Positions 52,798-63,255 are shown, counted from the first letter of the stretch. The stretch: DNA of 64,000 nt from Burkholderia mayonis (GCF_001523745.2 NZ_CP013386.1:558001-622000), one strand, 5' to 3'. Translations and numbers: made by a program. The notes: generated by a model from the letters alone, not told the origin.

Positions 52798-53170
52798 TGC
52801 GGCGCGCGTAGCGCTCGACGAATGCGAGCGGCGCGCGACGAAGACCGATAAAGGTTGAAGTGCGCGCCGCTCTCTACTAAAAAAATGATAAGGAATCTGT
52901 AACGCAGCGAACGCGTTGCAGGCAGCAAGAAGCAAGAAGCGTGATCGAAACATCCCCGACGACGTCGCGTTTCGATCCGCGTTCGATGCGTCGAGCGCAC
53001 CTCGCAAATCACGCGCGGCACACATCGCGCGCTGCATGAATGACGATGCGTTGCTCAAAGTGTTGTATCGAGGTCGCAACGCGAATCGAAAAAAGGATTT
53101 TTCATGAGCGAACCCTTTTATCGCTCAGGAAAAGATGGTACAAACCGATCTAAATTGATGGTGAGAATTT
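52798..53170. other. Long nrdA-nrdB spacer without a supported gene
   Basis: 373 bases. Contains an AT-rich patch (CTACTAAAAAAATGATAAGG near 52875), a possible promoter for nrdB, and AT-rich sequence just before nrdB (CGAATCGAAAAAAGGATTTT). A frame of 63 codons at 52916-53107 exists but has neither ribosome site nor known motif. Confidence 0.6.
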
Positions 53171-54385
53171 ATGCTCAACTGGGATGACGAGAAGACTGCC
53201 GTAACTCCCGCGAGCGGAGCGCAGCACAACGCGCTGCGCGACCCCGCAGGAATGGCTGTCGGATTGCAGGCCGCGGTGCCTGCCGCTCATCAAGCTTCGT
53301 CGGCGCGGGACATCTTCGCAGGCGATTTCGCCGTGGCGCCGCATGCGTCCGCAGCGGTCGCGTCGGAAGCGCGGGTCAACGTCGCCGACAAGCGCATCAT
53401 CAACGGCCAGACCGACGTCAACCAGCTCGTCCCGTTCAAGTACAAGTGGGCGTGGGAGAAGTACCTGGCCGGTTGCGCGAATCACTGGATGCCGCAGGAA
53501 ATCAACATGTCCCGCGACATCGCGCTGTGGAAGGACCCGAACGGCCTGACCGAGGACGAGCGCCGGATCGTCAAGCGCAACCTCGGCTTCTTCGTGACTG
53601 CCGATTCGCTCGCCGCGAACAACATCGTGCTCGGCACCTACCGCCACATCACGGCGCCGGAGTGCCGGCAGTTCCTGCTGCGCCAGGCGTTCGAAGAGGC
53701 GATCCACACGCACGCGTATCAATATATTGTCGAATCGCTCGGCCTCGACGAAGGCGAGATCTTCAACGCGTACCACGAGGTGGCGTCGATCCGCGCGAAG
53801 GACGAGTTCCTGATTCCGTTCATCCATACGCTGACCGACCCGGCCTTCAAGACGGGCACGCTGGAAGCCGATCAGAAGCTGCTGAAGTCGCTGATCGTGT
53901 TCGCGTGCATCATGGAAGGCCTGTTCTTCTATGTCGGCTTCACGCAGATTCTCGCGCTCGGCCGGCAGAACAAGATGACGGGCGCGGCGGAGCAATACCA
54001 GTACATCCTCCGCGACGAGTCGATGCACTGCAATTTCGGGATCGACCTGATCAACCAGATCAAGCTCGAGAACCCGCACCTGTGGACGGCCGAGTTCCGC
54101 GCCGAGATCCGCGAGCTGTTCAAGCACGCCGTCGATCTCGAGTACCGCTACGCGGAAGACACGATGCCGCGCGGCGTGCTGGGCCTGAACGCGTCGATGT
54201 TCAAGAGCTACCTGCGCTTCATCAGCAACCGCCGCTGCCAGCAGATCGGCCTCGATCCGCTGTTCCCGAACGAGGAAAACCCGTTCCCGTGGATGAGCGA
54301 GATGATCGACTTGAAGAAGGAGCGCAACTTCTTCGAGACGCGGGTGATCGAGTATCAGACGGGCGGCGCGCTGTCGTGGGAATGA
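53171..54385 (+). CDS. nrdB: Ribonucleoside-diphosphate reductase, beta subunit
   Basis: NrdB, 404 aa, ferritin-like diiron/tyrosyl-radical subunit. EEAIHTHAY carries a metal Glu/His and the radical Tyr, aligned with SETIHSRSY of the E. coli protein, so this is a Tyr-bearing class Ia beta. Other ligands lie in [10 protein letters not shown] and DESMHCNFG. About 75 N-terminal residues (Ala-rich) precede the conserved [15 protein letters not shown]; this extension is longer than usual. Confidence 0.95.
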   Translation: MLNWDDEKTAVTPASGAQHNALRDPAGMAVGLQAAVPAAHQASSARDIFAGDFAVAPHASAAVASEARVNVADKRIINGQTDVNQLVPFKYKWAWEKYLAGCANHWMPQEINMSRDIALWKDPNGLTEDERRIVKRNLGFFVTADSLAANNIVLGTYRHITAPECRQFLLRQAFEEAIHTHAYQYIVESLGLDEGEIFNAYHEVASIRAKDEFLIPFIHTLTDPAFKTGTLEADQKLLKSLIVFACIMEGLFFYVGFTQILALGRQNKMTGAAEQYQYILRDESMHCNFGIDLINQIKLENPHLWTAEFRAEIRELFKHAVDLEYRYAEDTMPRGVLGLNASMFKSYLRFISNRRCQQIGLDPLFPNEENPFPWMSEMIDLKKERNFFETRVIEYQTGGALSWE

Positions 54386-54818
54386 TCCGACGCGCAGTCG
54401 ACGAGTAACGATGTTCATGCCGGGCACTGGGCCCGGCGCAAGGTTTAGGAGCAAGAACGCCTGATGCAAAGCATGTCCGGTGCCTCAAGGGCCCAAGTAC
54501 ACGACAGGCACTTTGCGAACCCTTCAGTGGGATGGGCAAACTTCCCTCCGGAAAAGGCGGGCGGCCGAACGGCTGCCGGCTCGATCAAGCGATTAGGGGC
54601 GGCGGCGCAGGGCGCGCCGGCCGCCGACTTGATTTGGCGCGCGGTGCCAAGGGGCACGGCGCGCCATACCGTATTCATTAGCGTAAGCATGCGTCATCCG
54701 CGTACGCCGATGAATAGCCCGCTTCGCAGCGCACGTCCTGATAAACGTCCGTGGGAAGCGGGTTTTGACGAAGGGTGTAGTTTGAACTGACTCTCATCTG
54801 AACCTGAAGGAGAAAATG
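54386..54818. other. Structured spacer after nrdB, with a possible 108-codon ORF
   Basis: 433 bases. The main feature is a large inverted repeat (54635-54666): TGGCGCGC-G-GTGCC and GGCAC-G-GCGCGCCA with a 3-base loop and one mismatch, plus GCGGCCG/CGGCTGC near 54568. There is no T run. An open frame from 54464 to 54790 starts MQSMSGASRAQVHDRHF and would span the whole structure; the opposite strand is also open, which speaks against coding. I list it as unresolved. Confidence 0.4.
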
Positions 54819-55433
54819 ATGGCACTTGCCAAAAAGAAACCGGCCGCCAAGAAGGTCGCCGCGAAGAAGGTCGCTGCCAAGAAGGCCGCACCGGCGAAGA
54901 AGGCAGCGGTGAAGAAGGTTGCTGCGAAGAAGGTCGCCGTGAAGAAGGTCGCTGCCAAGAAGGCGGCGCCGGCGAAGAAGGTCGCAGCGAAGAAGGTCGC
55001 CGCCAAGAAGGTTGCGGTGAAGAAGGTCGCAGCAAAGAAGGTTGCTGCGAAGAAAGTCGCCGTGAAGAAGGTCGCAGCGAAGAAGGTCGCAGCGAAGAAG
55101 GTCGCAGCGAAGAAGGTCGCAGCGAAGAAGGCGCCGGCGAAGAAAGTTGCCGTGAAGAAGGTCGCGGCGAAGAAGGCCGCCGCAAAGAAGGCGCCGGCGA
55201 AGAAGGCTGCCGCGAAGAAGGCCGCACCTGCGAAGAAGGCGGCTGCGAAGAAGGCTGCGCCCGCGAAGAAGGCCGCACCTGCGAAGAAGGCGGCTGCGCC
55301 GAAGAAGGCGGTCGTGAAGAAGGCCGCGCCGGCGTCGACGGCGTCGACGGCATCGGTTGCTCCGGCATCGGGTGCGAAGACCGCGCTCAACCCGGCATCG
55401 GCATGGCCGTTCCCGACCGGCAGCCGTCCGTAA
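54819..55433 (+). CDS. Histone H1-like DNA-binding protein
   Basis: 204 aa, built mainly from [13 protein letters not shown] heptads with interspersed APAKK units, ending in a non-repetitive tail ([20 protein letters not shown]). Such Lys/Ala/Pro-rich proteins resemble eukaryotic linker-histone tails and bind DNA non-specifically; the best-known bacterial case is BpH1 of Bordetella. The ATG at 54819 has a better placed GGAG site than the one at 54816. The DNA itself is repetitive in 3-base-multiple units and may vary in length between strains. Confidence 0.85.
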   Translation: MALAKKKPAAKKVAAKKVAAKKAAPAKKAAVKKVAAKKVAVKKVAAKKAAPAKKVAAKKVAAKKVAVKKVAAKKVAAKKVAVKKVAAKKVAAKKVAAKKVAAKKAPAKKVAVKKVAAKKAAAKKAPAKKAAAKKAAPAKKAAAKKAAPAKKAAPAKKAAAPKKAVVKKAAPASTASTASVAPASGAKTALNPASAWPFPTGSRP

Positions 55434-55498
55434 AGACTCGCTGCGCCAAGACGGACACATTCGCCGTGTCCTGAATCGAGTAGCCCTACTCGATCGAG

Positions 55499-55534
55499 AT
55501 CCCGTCATCGGCTTGCCGATGGCGGGATTTTTTT
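55499..55534 (+). terminator. Terminator after the H1-like gene
   Basis: ATCCCGTCATCGG (55499-55511) and CGATGGCGGGAT (55516-55528) pair, with one G-U, and are followed by TTTTTT. Two smaller hairpins, GACAC/GTGTC (55454-55470) and CGAGTA/TACTCG (55477-55492), precede it. Confidence 0.88.
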
Positions 55535-55573
55535 ATTGCCGGTCGCGGCACGGGTGTGCTCTTGGGCGGGCGC

Positions 55574-55607
55574 AAAAAAACGCATGCGCGAGATGCGCAT
55601 GCGTTTT
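55574..55607 (-). terminator. Terminator of the SlyB-like gene (- strand)
   Basis: AAAACGCATGCGC and GCGCATGCGTTTT form a perfect 13-bp stem with a 5-base loop; on the - strand it is followed by seven T residues. It faces the H1 terminator. Confidence 0.88.
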
Positions 55608-55677
55608 CGATATCGTGCGGCTCGCGCCGCGTCGTGCTTCAATGCGCCGGATGTGCTTGCCGGCGTGCCGATGTCGA

Positions 55678-56151
55678 TCAGTGCGTGACGCGGGTCACGC
55701 CGCCGCTCGACAGCAGTCGCACGCGCTCGCCCGCACGGAACACTTCGGGCGTCGCCGCCTGCGTAATCGAGCGCAGGTCACCGTTGTCGAGGCGCACGGT
55801 GATTTCGACGCCGTTCGCCGAGCTGACGCCTTGGCCGACTGCATTGCCGGCGACCGCACCGGCAATGCCGCCCGCGATCGCGGTCAGCACCGAGCCGCGG
55901 CCGCCGCCGATCGCACTGCCGGCGACTGCGCCGAGCGCGCCGCCGCCGAGCGTGCCGAGCGCGCTGCCACCGCCGTCGCCCTGAATCCGCACTGCGCGGA
56001 CGCTCTCGACCGTGCCCATCCGCACGGTCTGTTCGCGCTGCGCCTGGCCGACGCTATAGACGTCGGCGGAACCCGGCGGCGTGAAGCAGCCGGCGAGCGT
56101 CACCGTCGCGGTCAGCATCGCGGCCAGCGTGAGGGTTTTCCTGGTCAACAT
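55678..56151 (-). CDS. SlyB/Pcp-like glycine-zipper outer-membrane lipoprotein
   Basis: 157 aa. Lipoprotein signal with lipobox LAGC (Cys22), a beta segment (VGTVESVRAVRIQ-like) and a glycine-zipper block (GGGALGAVAGSAIGGGRG, GGIAGAVAGNAVGQG) that inserts in or lines the outer membrane, then a C-terminal beta part (VEITVRLDNGDLRSI). SlyB-type proteins stabilise the outer membrane under stress in enterics; that role is inferred here. Confidence 0.88.
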   Translation of the reverse strand: MLTRKTLTLAAMLTATVTLAGCFTPPGSADVYSVGQAQREQTVRMGTVESVRAVRIQGDGGGSALGTLGGGALGAVAGSAIGGGRGSVLTAIAGGIAGAVAGNAVGQGVSSANGVEITVRLDNGDLRSITQAATPEVFRAGERVRLLSSGGVTRVTH

Positions 56152-56174
56152 GTTTCATCTTCTCCAAACAAGAT

Positions 56175-57113
56175 TCACTTCGGACTGTAGCCGAACGCGG
56201 TCTCGAAGCGAGCATCGATTTCCGCGCGGGTCGGTGCGTAAGTCTGCGGACCCTGGTGCGCGATCTTCAGCGAACCCATCAGGCTCGCGAGGCGCCCTGT
56301 CGTCGCCCAGTCGAAGCCGTGCTCGATCCCGTACAGCAAGCCGCCGCGGAACGCGTCGCCGCAGCCGGTCGGATCGACGATCCGCTCCGCACGAACGGCG
56401 GGAATCTGTTCCTCGCCGTCACGATGGCGGATCGTTGCACCGTGCTCGCCGCGCGTGATGATAAGCGCCTGAACCCGGCTGGCGATTTCGTCTTCGGACC
56501 AACCCGTCTTGTCGCACACCAGCTTGGCTTCGTAGTCGTTGACAGCAATGTAAGTCGCAAGTTCAATGCTGCGGCGCAAGGTAGCGCCGTCGAACAGGGG
56601 CAAACCCTGGCCCGGATCGAAGATGAACGGCACGCCCGCCTGCGCGAGTTCCTCGGTATGCTGGACCATCCCCTGGAAGCCGTCCGGCGCGACGATCGCG
56701 AGCTTGACGCCCTGCGCTTCGCCCGCGTGGTTCACGTGCGACTGCATCATCGCGCCCGGGTGGAATGCGGCGATCTGGTTGTTGTCCAGATCGGTCGTGA
56801 TCATCGCCTGTGCCGAGTACGTGTCGGGCAGCACGCGAACGTATTCGCGCGACAGGTCCAGTGCGTCGAGGCGGTCGAGGTACGGCTGCGCGTCGATCGC
56901 GCCGAGCGTGCCCATCATCCGCGCGTCGCCGCCCAGCAGCTTCAGTGCATACGCGATGTTGCCCGCGCAGCCGCCGAATTCGCGGCGCATCGTCGGCACG
57001 AGGAAGCTCAGATTGATGAGGTGCACCTGGTCGGGCAGGATGTGCTCGCGAAAGCGCCCTTCGAAGGTCATGATGTTGTCGTAGGCGATCGAACCGCAAA
57101 TCAGCGTAGCCAA
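56175..57113 (-). CDS. PfkB-family nucleoside kinase
   Basis: 312-aa ribokinase-fold kinase. N-terminal MATLICGSIAYDNIMTFEGRF and FGGCAGNIAYALKLLGG bind sugar/nucleoside, and DPTGCGDAFRGGLLYG holds the catalytic Asp and anion hole. The sequence fits the adenosine-kinase-like branch; a closely similar PfkB nucleoside kinase with broad specificity (inosine, guanosine, cytidine, adenosine) has been characterised from B. thailandensis. The substrate here is assigned by that similarity. It ends 24 bases from the SlyB-like gene start on the same strand. Confidence 0.85.
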   Translation of the reverse strand: MATLICGSIAYDNIMTFEGRFREHILPDQVHLINLSFLVPTMRREFGGCAGNIAYALKLLGGDARMMGTLGAIDAQPYLDRLDALDLSREYVRVLPDTYSAQAMITTDLDNNQIAAFHPGAMMQSHVNHAGEAQGVKLAIVAPDGFQGMVQHTEELAQAGVPFIFDPGQGLPLFDGATLRRSIELATYIAVNDYEAKLVCDKTGWSEDEIASRVQALIITRGEHGATIRHRDGEEQIPAVRAERIVDPTGCGDAFRGGLLYGIEHGFDWATTGRLASLMGSLKIAHQGPQTYAPTRAEIDARFETAFGYSPK

Positions 57114-57179
57114 GGTGTGCGTTCCTGTAGAGAAGTTGAGAGGGCGGCAGCGCCGCGCGGCGCTGCCGCTTGGTGCGGC

Positions 57180-57683
57180 TTACTTCAGTGCGGCGAGGGC
57201 GTCGTCGTAGTTCGGCTCGTCCTTGATTTCGCCGACGAGCTCGGTGTGCGTGACTTTGTCGTTCTCGTCGATCACGACGACCGCGCGCGCAGTCAGTCCG
57301 TCGAGCGGGCCGCTCGTCACGTTCACGCCGTATGCGTCGGCGAATGCGCGGCCGCCGCGGAACGTCGACGCGGTGACGACGTTCGCGAGGCCTTCCGTCG
57401 TGCAGAAGCGGGTTGCCGCGAACGGCAGGTCGGCCGACACGACGATGACGACCGTGTTGTCGAGCTTGCTCGCCGCTTCGTTGAACTTACGGGTCGACGT
57501 CGCGCAGGTCGGCGTGTCTAGGCTCGGGACGATGTTCAGCACCTTGCGCTTGCCGGCGAAGCTCGCCAGCGAGAGGTCGGCGAGGTCCTTGCCGACCAGC
57601 TTGAAATCGGGAGCTTGCGAGCCGATGATCGGGAACGTGCCGGCGATTTCGATCGGGTTGCCACCCAGCGTGACTTTGCTCAT
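57180..57683 (-). CDS. tpx: Thiol peroxidase (Tpx)
   Basis: Atypical 2-Cys peroxiredoxin, 167 aa. The peroxidatic Cys60 lies in [15 protein letters not shown] and the resolving Cys94 in TRFCTTEGL, the usual Tpx spacing. The start [15 protein letters not shown] at 57683 is the family norm; an in-frame Met 12 codons upstream is rejected. It lies upstream of the nucleoside kinase with a 66-base gap. Confidence 0.95.
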   Translation of the reverse strand: MSKVTLGGNPIEIAGTFPIIGSQAPDFKLVGKDLADLSLASFAGKRKVLNIVPSLDTPTCATSTRKFNEAASKLDNTVVIVVSADLPFAATRFCTTEGLANVVTASTFRGGRAFADAYGVNVTSGPLDGLTARAVVVIDENDKVTHTELVGEIKDEPNYDDALAALK

Positions 57684-57750
57684 GTTCGTGCTCCAAATGT
57701 GTGCGCCTATGCGGCGCACGGGTTGAGGCCACGCGCCGCATCGCGGCGCG

Positions 57751-59094
57751 TTACGGATAAAAGATCTGGACGCGGAAATTCGACGCGGCGATGCCGTCGG
57801 TCTCGATTCTGACGATCATCGTCTCCGTCGCGCCGGCGGGCATGCCCGCTTCGACGCGCGTGCCGGGGCGCATGTAATCGCGCGGCGCGAGCACGCGGCG
57901 CGCGGTGATGTTGTTGGCTTCGTCGAGCAGCGTGAGCTCGATCGACGGATACGCGAGCGCGACGCGGTAGCGGTTCGTGAGCGGCACCTTCAGCTCGAGG
58001 AGGCGCGGGCCGTCGAGCTGGCGCAGATCCGAGGCGTCGAGCCGCAGGCCGTCGATCGCGCGTGGCGGCGTGACCGCGCAGCCGAGCTTCGCGCACGCCT
58101 GCTTGAAAAGCGGCTCCGTCGACGGCCAGTGGATCGTGATCGTCTCTCGCTGCCACCATGCGAGCTGTGCGGCGAGGAGCGCGGCGAGCGCCAGCGCGGC
58201 CAGCACGCCGAGCGCACGCGTGAAGCCGCCGCCCGCCGCGCTCGTCCGCGTTTCGCGGGTCATCGCGAAATGTTCGCGATTGTCGGGTTCGGGCGACGTC
58301 GCGAACGGCTCGGCGTCGGATCGGGGCGACGCCGCAGCGCCGAAGCGCGGCTCGTGATCGTGGGCGGCATCGGCGAGCGCGGCGGCCGCGGGCGACGCGA
58401 GCGCGGGTTCGGCCGCATCGTGCGTCAGGGGGCCGGGCGCAGGGGAGCGCGCGGCTTCGGGCTCGCGCTCGGCATCCGTGCGAACGACATCGAGCGTCGG
58501 GCTTGGCGGCGGGGGGAATTTGCGGACGCCGACGGCGGGCACGTCGGCGTCGGACGTTTGGGCGGCATGCGTGTCGGTGTCGGCTGCGTGCTGCGTGCGA
58601 GCAGCTTGTTCTGCGAGCACGGACGTTTTTGCCGGATGCGTTCGGGGCGTTTCGAGGGCTTCGGGCACTTCGTGCGTCGACGCGTCGGATGCGGATTCGT
58701 GCGATTCGTCTGCAGGAACGCGCGTCGCGGCCGTACCGTTCGTCGCGGCGCCGACGCTCGCGCTCGTCACTTGCAGCTTCGGATCGACCGTGCCGTCGAG
58801 CCATGGCGCCCACATGTCCCATGCGCCCGGCGCGAAATCGCGGTGGCCGGCTTCGAGCGGACGAAGATCGGGCGACGTCGCGTCGAACAGACGCTGCGGC
58901 GCCGGCTGCTGCAGTGGCGCGTGCGGCGCCGCTTGCGCAGAGGCCGCGTCCGGCTCGGCGGGCACGAGCGCGTGCGCCGCGTCGAACACCTGCTGGCAGT
59001 GGCCGCAGCGCACGAGACCGTCGTGCAGCGCGAGTTGTTCCTGTTGCAGCCGGAAGACGGTTTCACAATGAGGGCAGCGCGTCGCAAGGAGCAT
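57751..59094 (-). CDS. DUF3426 zinc-ribbon membrane protein
   Basis: 447 aa. An N-terminal MJ0042-type zinc ribbon (CPHC at 7-10, CGHC at 30-33) is followed by a long low-complexity Ala/Pro/Asp-rich region (about 45-285), one membrane helix ([20 protein letters not shown]) and a C-terminal DUF3426 domain (beta-rich, [20 protein letters not shown]). So the ribbon is cytoplasmic and DUF3426 is periplasmic. Function unknown; it lies just downstream of prmA in many betaproteobacteria. Confidence 0.87.
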   Translation of the reverse strand: MLLATRCPHCETVFRLQQEQLALHDGLVRCGHCQQVFDAAHALVPAEPDAASAQAAPHAPLQQPAPQRLFDATSPDLRPLEAGHRDFAPGAWDMWAPWLDGTVDPKLQVTSASVGAATNGTAATRVPADESHESASDASTHEVPEALETPRTHPAKTSVLAEQAARTQHAADTDTHAAQTSDADVPAVGVRKFPPPPSPTLDVVRTDAEREPEAARSPAPGPLTHDAAEPALASPAAAALADAAHDHEPRFGAAASPRSDAEPFATSPEPDNREHFAMTRETRTSAAGGGFTRALGVLAALALAALLAAQLAWWQRETITIHWPSTEPLFKQACAKLGCAVTPPRAIDGLRLDASDLRQLDGPRLLELKVPLTNRYRVALAYPSIELTLLDEANNITARRVLAPRDYMRPGTRVEAGMPAGATETMIVRIETDGIAASNFRVQIFYP

Positions 59095-59142
59095 GGTCAG
59101 CTGGGCAGCCAGCGGGGCCTGAGGTGAAGGACAGCGCTTATT

Positions 59143-60045
59143 CTAATGGCTTTCCCGCCGCGTTCCGGCAAGGCATACCCAACCTTCGTGTTCACGCCAG
59201 ACGGCGATATCGATATAGCGGGCGTAGACGCTCGCGACTTCGTCCGCCTGCCGCGCGAGCACGCCCGACAGCGCGATGCGCCCGCCCGGCTTCACTTTCG
59301 ATGCGAGCATCGATGCCATCAGCTTCAGCGGATTCGACAGGATGTTCGCGACGACGATGTCGAATTCGCCGTCGGGGCAGTCGCCGGGCCGGCCGTACGC
59401 GACGTCCGCGCGATTGCGCTCGCTGTTATGGCGCGCCGCTTCGACCGCTTGCAGATCGATGTCGATGCCGGTCACGCTGCCCGCGCCGCACTTCTTCGCG
59501 AGGATCGCGAGGATGCCGGAGCCGCAGCCGTAGTCGAGCACCGTCTGGCCGGGCTGCACGGTCTGCTCGAGCCATTCCATGCAAAGGCGCGTCGTCGGGT
59601 GGCTGCCCGTGCCGAACGCGAGGCCCGGATCGAGTTCGAGCACGAGCGCGTCGGGCTCCGGCGCATCGTGCCACGACGGCACGACCCAGATCTTCTCGCC
59701 GATGTGGATCGGGTCGAATTGCGATTGCGTGAGCCGCACCCAGTCCTGCTCCTCGACTTCGCGCAGCGCGAAGCGCGGCGTTTCGGCGAGGCCGGCTTCG
59801 TTCGCGGCGGCGGCGAGCAGCACCGCGGGATCCTGCGTCGCGTCGACGAGCGCGATCACGCGCGAATGCTGCCACGCGGTGCGCTCGGGCGTTAGACCCG
59901 GTTCGCCGAAGAGCGGCTGCTCGTCCGGCGTGTCGGCGTCGGCGTCCTCGACGGACACCGACAATGCGCCCAGCTCGACGAGCGCGTCGGACAGTGCCTC
60001 CGCGTGCTCGCGCGGCAGTTCGGCGACGAGTTCCCGATAGCTCAT
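59143..60045 (-). CDS. prmA: Ribosomal protein L11 methyltransferase
   Basis: PrmA, 300 aa, trimethylates lysines and the N-terminus of L11. The N-terminal substrate-binding domain ([20 protein letters not shown]) is joined to a class I methyltransferase domain with [14 protein letters not shown] and [13 protein letters not shown], and [10 protein letters not shown] as the post-IV motif. The start at 60045 lies two bases after accC ends, so they are co-transcribed. Confidence 0.95.
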   Translation of the reverse strand: MSYRELVAELPREHAEALSDALVELGALSVSVEDADADTPDEQPLFGEPGLTPERTAWQHSRVIALVDATQDPAVLLAAAANEAGLAETPRFALREVEEQDWVRLTQSQFDPIHIGEKIWVVPSWHDAPEPDALVLELDPGLAFGTGSHPTTRLCMEWLEQTVQPGQTVLDYGCGSGILAILAKKCGAGSVTGIDIDLQAVEAARHNSERNRADVAYGRPGDCPDGEFDIVVANILSNPLKLMASMLASKVKPGGRIALSGVLARQADEVASVYARYIDIAVWREHEGWVCLAGTRRESH

Positions 60046-60047
60046 GA

Positions 60048-61415
60048 TTACGCTTCTTCCGGCGCGGCCTGCTGTTTCTGCGCGAGCCGGTTTTCGAGGT
60101 AGTGAATGCTCGTGCCGCCTTCGACGAACTTCGAATCGAGCATCAGCTCGCGATGCAGCGGGATGTTGGTCAGAATGCCTTCGACCACCATTTCCGACAG
60201 CGCGATGCGCATCCGGCTGATTGCCTGTTCGCGCGTCGCGCCGTAGGCGATCAGCTTGCCGATCATCGAATCGTAGTTGGGCGGGACGAAATAACCATTG
60301 TACGCGTGCGAATCGACGCGGATGCCCGGGCCGCCCGGCGTGTGCCACGACGTGATCCGGCCCGGCGACGGCGTGAACTTGAACGGATCTTCGGCGTTGA
60401 TCCGGCATTCGATCGCGTGGCCGCGGAACTGGATGTCGCGCTGGCGGAACGACAGCTTTTCGCCCGCGGCGATCCGGATCTGCTCCTGGACGATGTCGAC
60501 GCCCGTGATCAGCTCCGTCACCGGATGCTCGACCTGGACGCGCGTGTTCATCTCGATGAAGTAGAACTCGTTGTTCTCGTACAGGAACTCGAACGTGCCC
60601 GCGCCGAGGTAGCCCATCTTCTTGCACGCGTCCGCGCAGCGATCGCCGATCCGGTCGATCAGGCGGCGCGCGATGCCGGGTGCGGGCGCTTCCTCGATCA
60701 CCTTCTGGTGACGGCGCTGCATCGAACAGTCGCGCTCACCGAGCCAGACCGCGTTCTTGTGCGAGTCGGCAAGCACCTGGATCTCGATGTGGCGCGGATT
60801 CTCGAGAAACTTCTCCATATAGACCTGCGGATTGCCGAACGCGCGGCCCGCTTCCTCGCGCGTCATATTGACCGCGTTCACGAGCGCCGCCTCGGTGTGG
60901 ACGACGCGCATTCCGCGTCCGCCGCCGCCGCCGGCAGCCTTGATGATCACCGGATAGCCGACCGAGCGCGCAATTTTCACGATCTCCTTCGGATCGTCCG
61001 GCAACGCGCCGTCCGAACCCGGCACGCAGGGCACGCCGGTGCGGATCATCGTCTGCTTCGCGGTGACTTTGTCGCCCATCATGCGGATCGTGTCCGGACG
61101 CGGGCCGATGAAGGTGAAGCCCGATTGCTCGACGCGCTCGGCGAAATCGGCGTTTTCCGACAGGAAGCCGTAGCCCGGGTGGATCGCTTCCGCGTCGGTG
61201 ACTTCGGCCGCGCTGATGAGGGCCGGCATGTTCAGGTAGCTCAGATTCGACGGAGCCGGGCCAATACAGACCGCTTCGTCGGCTAACTTTACATACTTGG
61301 CTTCCTTGTCGGCCTCGGAATAGACGACCACCGTCTTGACGCCGAGCTCGCGGCACGCGCGCTGAATGCGCAGCGCGATTTCCCCGCGATTGGCAATGAG
61401 GATTTTTTCAAACAT
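60048..61415 (-). CDS. accC: Acetyl-CoA carboxylase, biotin carboxylase subunit
   Basis: AccC, 455 aa, ATP-grasp enzyme that carboxylates biotin on Acc[17 protein letters not shown] starts the biotin-carboxylase N-domain; the ATP loop [11 protein letters not shown] and [14 protein letters not shown] are present. It follows accB after 85 bases, the standard accBC order. Confidence 0.97.
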   Translation of the reverse strand: MFEKILIANRGEIALRIQRACRELGVKTVVVYSEADKEAKYVKLADEAVCIGPAPSNLSYLNMPALISAAEVTDAEAIHPGYGFLSENADFAERVEQSGFTFIGPRPDTIRMMGDKVTAKQTMIRTGVPCVPGSDGALPDDPKEIVKIARSVGYPVIIKAAGGGGGRGMRVVHTEAALVNAVNMTREEAGRAFGNPQVYMEKFLENPRHIEIQVLADSHKNAVWLGERDCSMQRRHQKVIEEAPAPGIARRLIDRIGDRCADACKKMGYLGAGTFEFLYENNEFYFIEMNTRVQVEHPVTELITGVDIVQEQIRIAAGEKLSFRQRDIQFRGHAIECRINAEDPFKFTPSPGRITSWHTPGGPGIRVDSHAYNGYFVPPNYDSMIGKLIAYGATREQAISRMRIALSEMVVEGILTNIPLHRELMLDSKFVEGGTSIHYLENRLAQKQQAAPEEA

Positions 61416-61500
61416 AGCGAGTATTCGTCTCTTCGATGGGCGCGCGAGCGCGCGCCTTGAGAGGAGCGGCGTCGCTGACGGGCGCGCCGCGCGGCGGGTC

Positions 61501-61974
61501 TTAGCCGATCACGAAGAGCGGCTGGCCGTATTCGACGGCCTGGCCGTTTTCGGCGAGGATTTCCTTGATGACGCCTGCCTTGTCGGACTCGATTTCGTTC
61601 AGGAGCTTCATCGCTTCGATGATGCAAAGCGTCTGGCCTTCCTTCACGGTGTCGCCGACCTGGACGAACGGATCGGCGCCCGGCGACGGCGCGCGGTAGA
61701 AGGTGCCCACCATCGGCGACGTCACGACGTGGCCCTGCGGCGCGCTCACGGCGGGCGCGGCGGCGGATGCCGGGGCGCTCGCGCCTTCAGCCTGCAGCGT
61801 CATGGCGGGAGGGGGGGCGCTCACCTGCGGTGCATAGCCGCCCGGCTGCTGCACATAGACCGGCGGCGCGTTCTTGACGATGCGCACCTTGCCTTCGCCT
61901 TCGGTGACTTCCAGCTCGGAGATGCCGGATTCGGAGACGAGGTCGATCAGAGTTTTCAGCTTGCGAAGGTCCAT
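61501..61974 (-). CDS. accB: Biotin carboxyl carrier protein
   Basis: AccB (BCCP), 157 aa. The N-terminal part [17 protein letters not shown] dimerises with AccC; a Pro/Ala-rich linker (about 45-80) leads to the biotinyl domain with the EAMKLLNEI motif, where Lys123 takes biotin, and the thumb sequence [15 protein letters not shown]. The ATG at 61974 has an AAGGGGA ribosome site and is preferred to an upstream TTG. Confidence 0.96.
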   Translation of the reverse strand: MDLRKLKTLIDLVSESGISELEVTEGEGKVRIVKNAPPVYVQQPGGYAPQVSAPPPAMTLQAEGASAPASAAAPAVSAPQGHVVTSPMVGTFYRAPSPGADPFVQVGDTVKEGQTLCIIEAMKLLNEIESDKAGVIKEILAENGQAVEYGQPLFVIG

Positions 61975-62040
61975 CGGGAGTTCCCCTTTCAATACGTGAA
62001 ACGCCGGTTCGGGACCGGCGCTGAATCGAGTTCTTGAAAA

Positions 62041-62493
62041 TCAGCCGCGCGACGCGCTTTGCAGCTTGTCGAGCGCGTATTCGAGCGCGTACAGATAACC
62101 TTTCCAACCGAGGCCGCAGATCACGCCTTCGGCCTGATCGGAGAAATAAGAGTGATGCCTGAACGGCTCGCGGCGGTGCACGTTCGACAGATGAATCTCG
62201 ACGAACGGAATGCCGACGCCCGCGAGCGCATCCCGGATCGCAACGCTCGTATGCGTATGCGCAGCCGGATTGATCAGGATGAACTCGGTGCCGTCATTTC
62301 TCGCAGCCTGGACGCGGTCGACGAGCGCGCCCTCGTGGTTGCTCTGGAACGACTCGAGTTCGACGCCCGCGTCCTGCGCCCGTGCGGCCAGCGCCTGATC
62401 GATCTGCGCGAGGGTCACGCGGCCGTACACCTCCGGTTCCCGGGTGCCGAGAAGGTTCAGGTTAGGGCCGTGCAGTACCAGCAATCGTGTCAT
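62041..62493 (-). CDS. aroQ: 3-dehydroquinate dehydratase, type II
   Basis: AroQ, 150 aa, shikimate pathway. The type II enzyme marks are [17 protein letters not shown] (with catalytic Tyr), [16 protein letters not shown] and [18 protein letters not shown]. It is the first gene of the aroQ-accB-accC-prmA run and lies behind a clear promoter. Confidence 0.96.
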   Translation of the reverse strand: MTRLLVLHGPNLNLLGTREPEVYGRVTLAQIDQALAARAQDAGVELESFQSNHEGALVDRVQAARNDGTEFILINPAAHTHTSVAIRDALAGVGIPFVEIHLSNVHRREPFRHHSYFSDQAEGVICGLGWKGYLYALEYALDKLQSASRG

Positions 62494-62525
62494 GGTCGCT
62501 TCTTTTTCTGCGGAATTGCGCGAAC

Positions 62526-62553
62526 TTTATAGCCAATTAGAGAAATTTGTCTA
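62526..62553 (-). promoter_or_regulatory. Promoter of the aroQ-accBC-prmA run
   Basis: Read on the - strand: TAGACA (62548-62553), 16 bases, then TATAAA (62526-62531), 33 bases before the aroQ start. Confidence 0.7.
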
Positions 62554-62616
62554 GTTTTGCTGAAAGGACTATTGCCTTGGCGAACGCGAATTCGCGCGCC
62601 GCTGAAGTCAGAATCG

Positions 62617-62637
62617 GTCAATTTCGTGTAAATTGAC
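62617..62637. promoter_or_regulatory. Palindrome upstream of the aroQ promoter
   Basis: GTCAATTT and AAATTGAC are perfect 8-base inverted arms around CGTGT. It lies 65-85 bases upstream of the -35 and 50 bases after the TlpA-like stop. AT-rich and without a GC stem or T run, so an operator is more likely than a terminator. No regulator is known to me. Confidence 0.55.
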
Positions 62638-62687
62638 GCTAACCGATCCCAAATATCGACAACGCGCCGGCAGTCGGGCGGCCTGGA

Positions 62688-63251
62688 TCAGAGTGTGTCG
62701 AGCGTGCGTTTCAGTTCGCCCGGGTGGATTTGCCCCAATTTTGTCTCGCGAACCTTGCCGGTTTCGTCGATGACGATGGTAAAAGGCAGTGCGCCGGCCG
62801 TATTTCCGAAGTTGCGGGCCAGATCGGCCCCGGCGTAGCCGCTGACGACGATCGGATAGTCGACCGGCACTTTCTTCAGGAAATTCTTCACGTTCTGCTC
62901 GGAATCGACGCCAATCCCGACAAAACGCACGCCCTTCTTCTCGTATTCGCGCGACAGCTTCACGAGCTCCGGCATCTCTTCGATGCATGGACCGCACCAG
63001 GACGCCCAGAAATTGACGACCACTTTCTGTCCCTTGAAGGCGGCGAGCCCTTGCGGCTTGCCGTCGACGTCCGGATACGAAGCGGCCCACAGCGCGTCGA
63101 CTGCGTTGCCCATATTGCTCGCGGTGGGCATGCTCGTCGGCGCGCTGCCGTCGGCCGAGCTGCCGCCGCGCACCCAGTGGCCGGCGGCGAGGCCGCCTGC
63201 GATCGCGATGGCTGCGATCACGATGCCTGCGAAAATCCCTTTGCTGTTCAT
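62688..63251 (-). CDS. TlpA/ResA-like membrane-anchored thioredoxin
   Basis: 187 aa. One N-terminal membrane anchor (GIFAGIVIAAIAIAGGLAAG) puts the thioredoxin fold in the periplasm; the active site is WASWCGPCIEE (Cys86, Cys89), and cis-Pro lies in GALPFTIVID. TlpA-type proteins keep apo-cytochromes or copper-site Cys reduced. A partner is not identified in the window. It starts four bases before the next gene on the same strand ends. Confidence 0.88.
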   Translation of the reverse strand: MNSKGIFAGIVIAAIAIAGGLAAGHWVRGGSSADGSAPTSMPTASNMGNAVDALWAASYPDVDGKPQGLAAFKGQKVVVNFWASWCGPCIEEMPELVKLSREYEKKGVRFVGIGVDSEQNVKNFLKKVPVDYPIVVSGYAGADLARNFGNTAGALPFTIVIDETGKVRETKLGQIHPGELKRTLDTL

Positions 63252-63255
63252 CGGT

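Noticed and set aside
52916..53107. 63-codon frame between nrdA and nrdB
   Set aside because: No ribosome site or motif; composition fits untranslated spacer.
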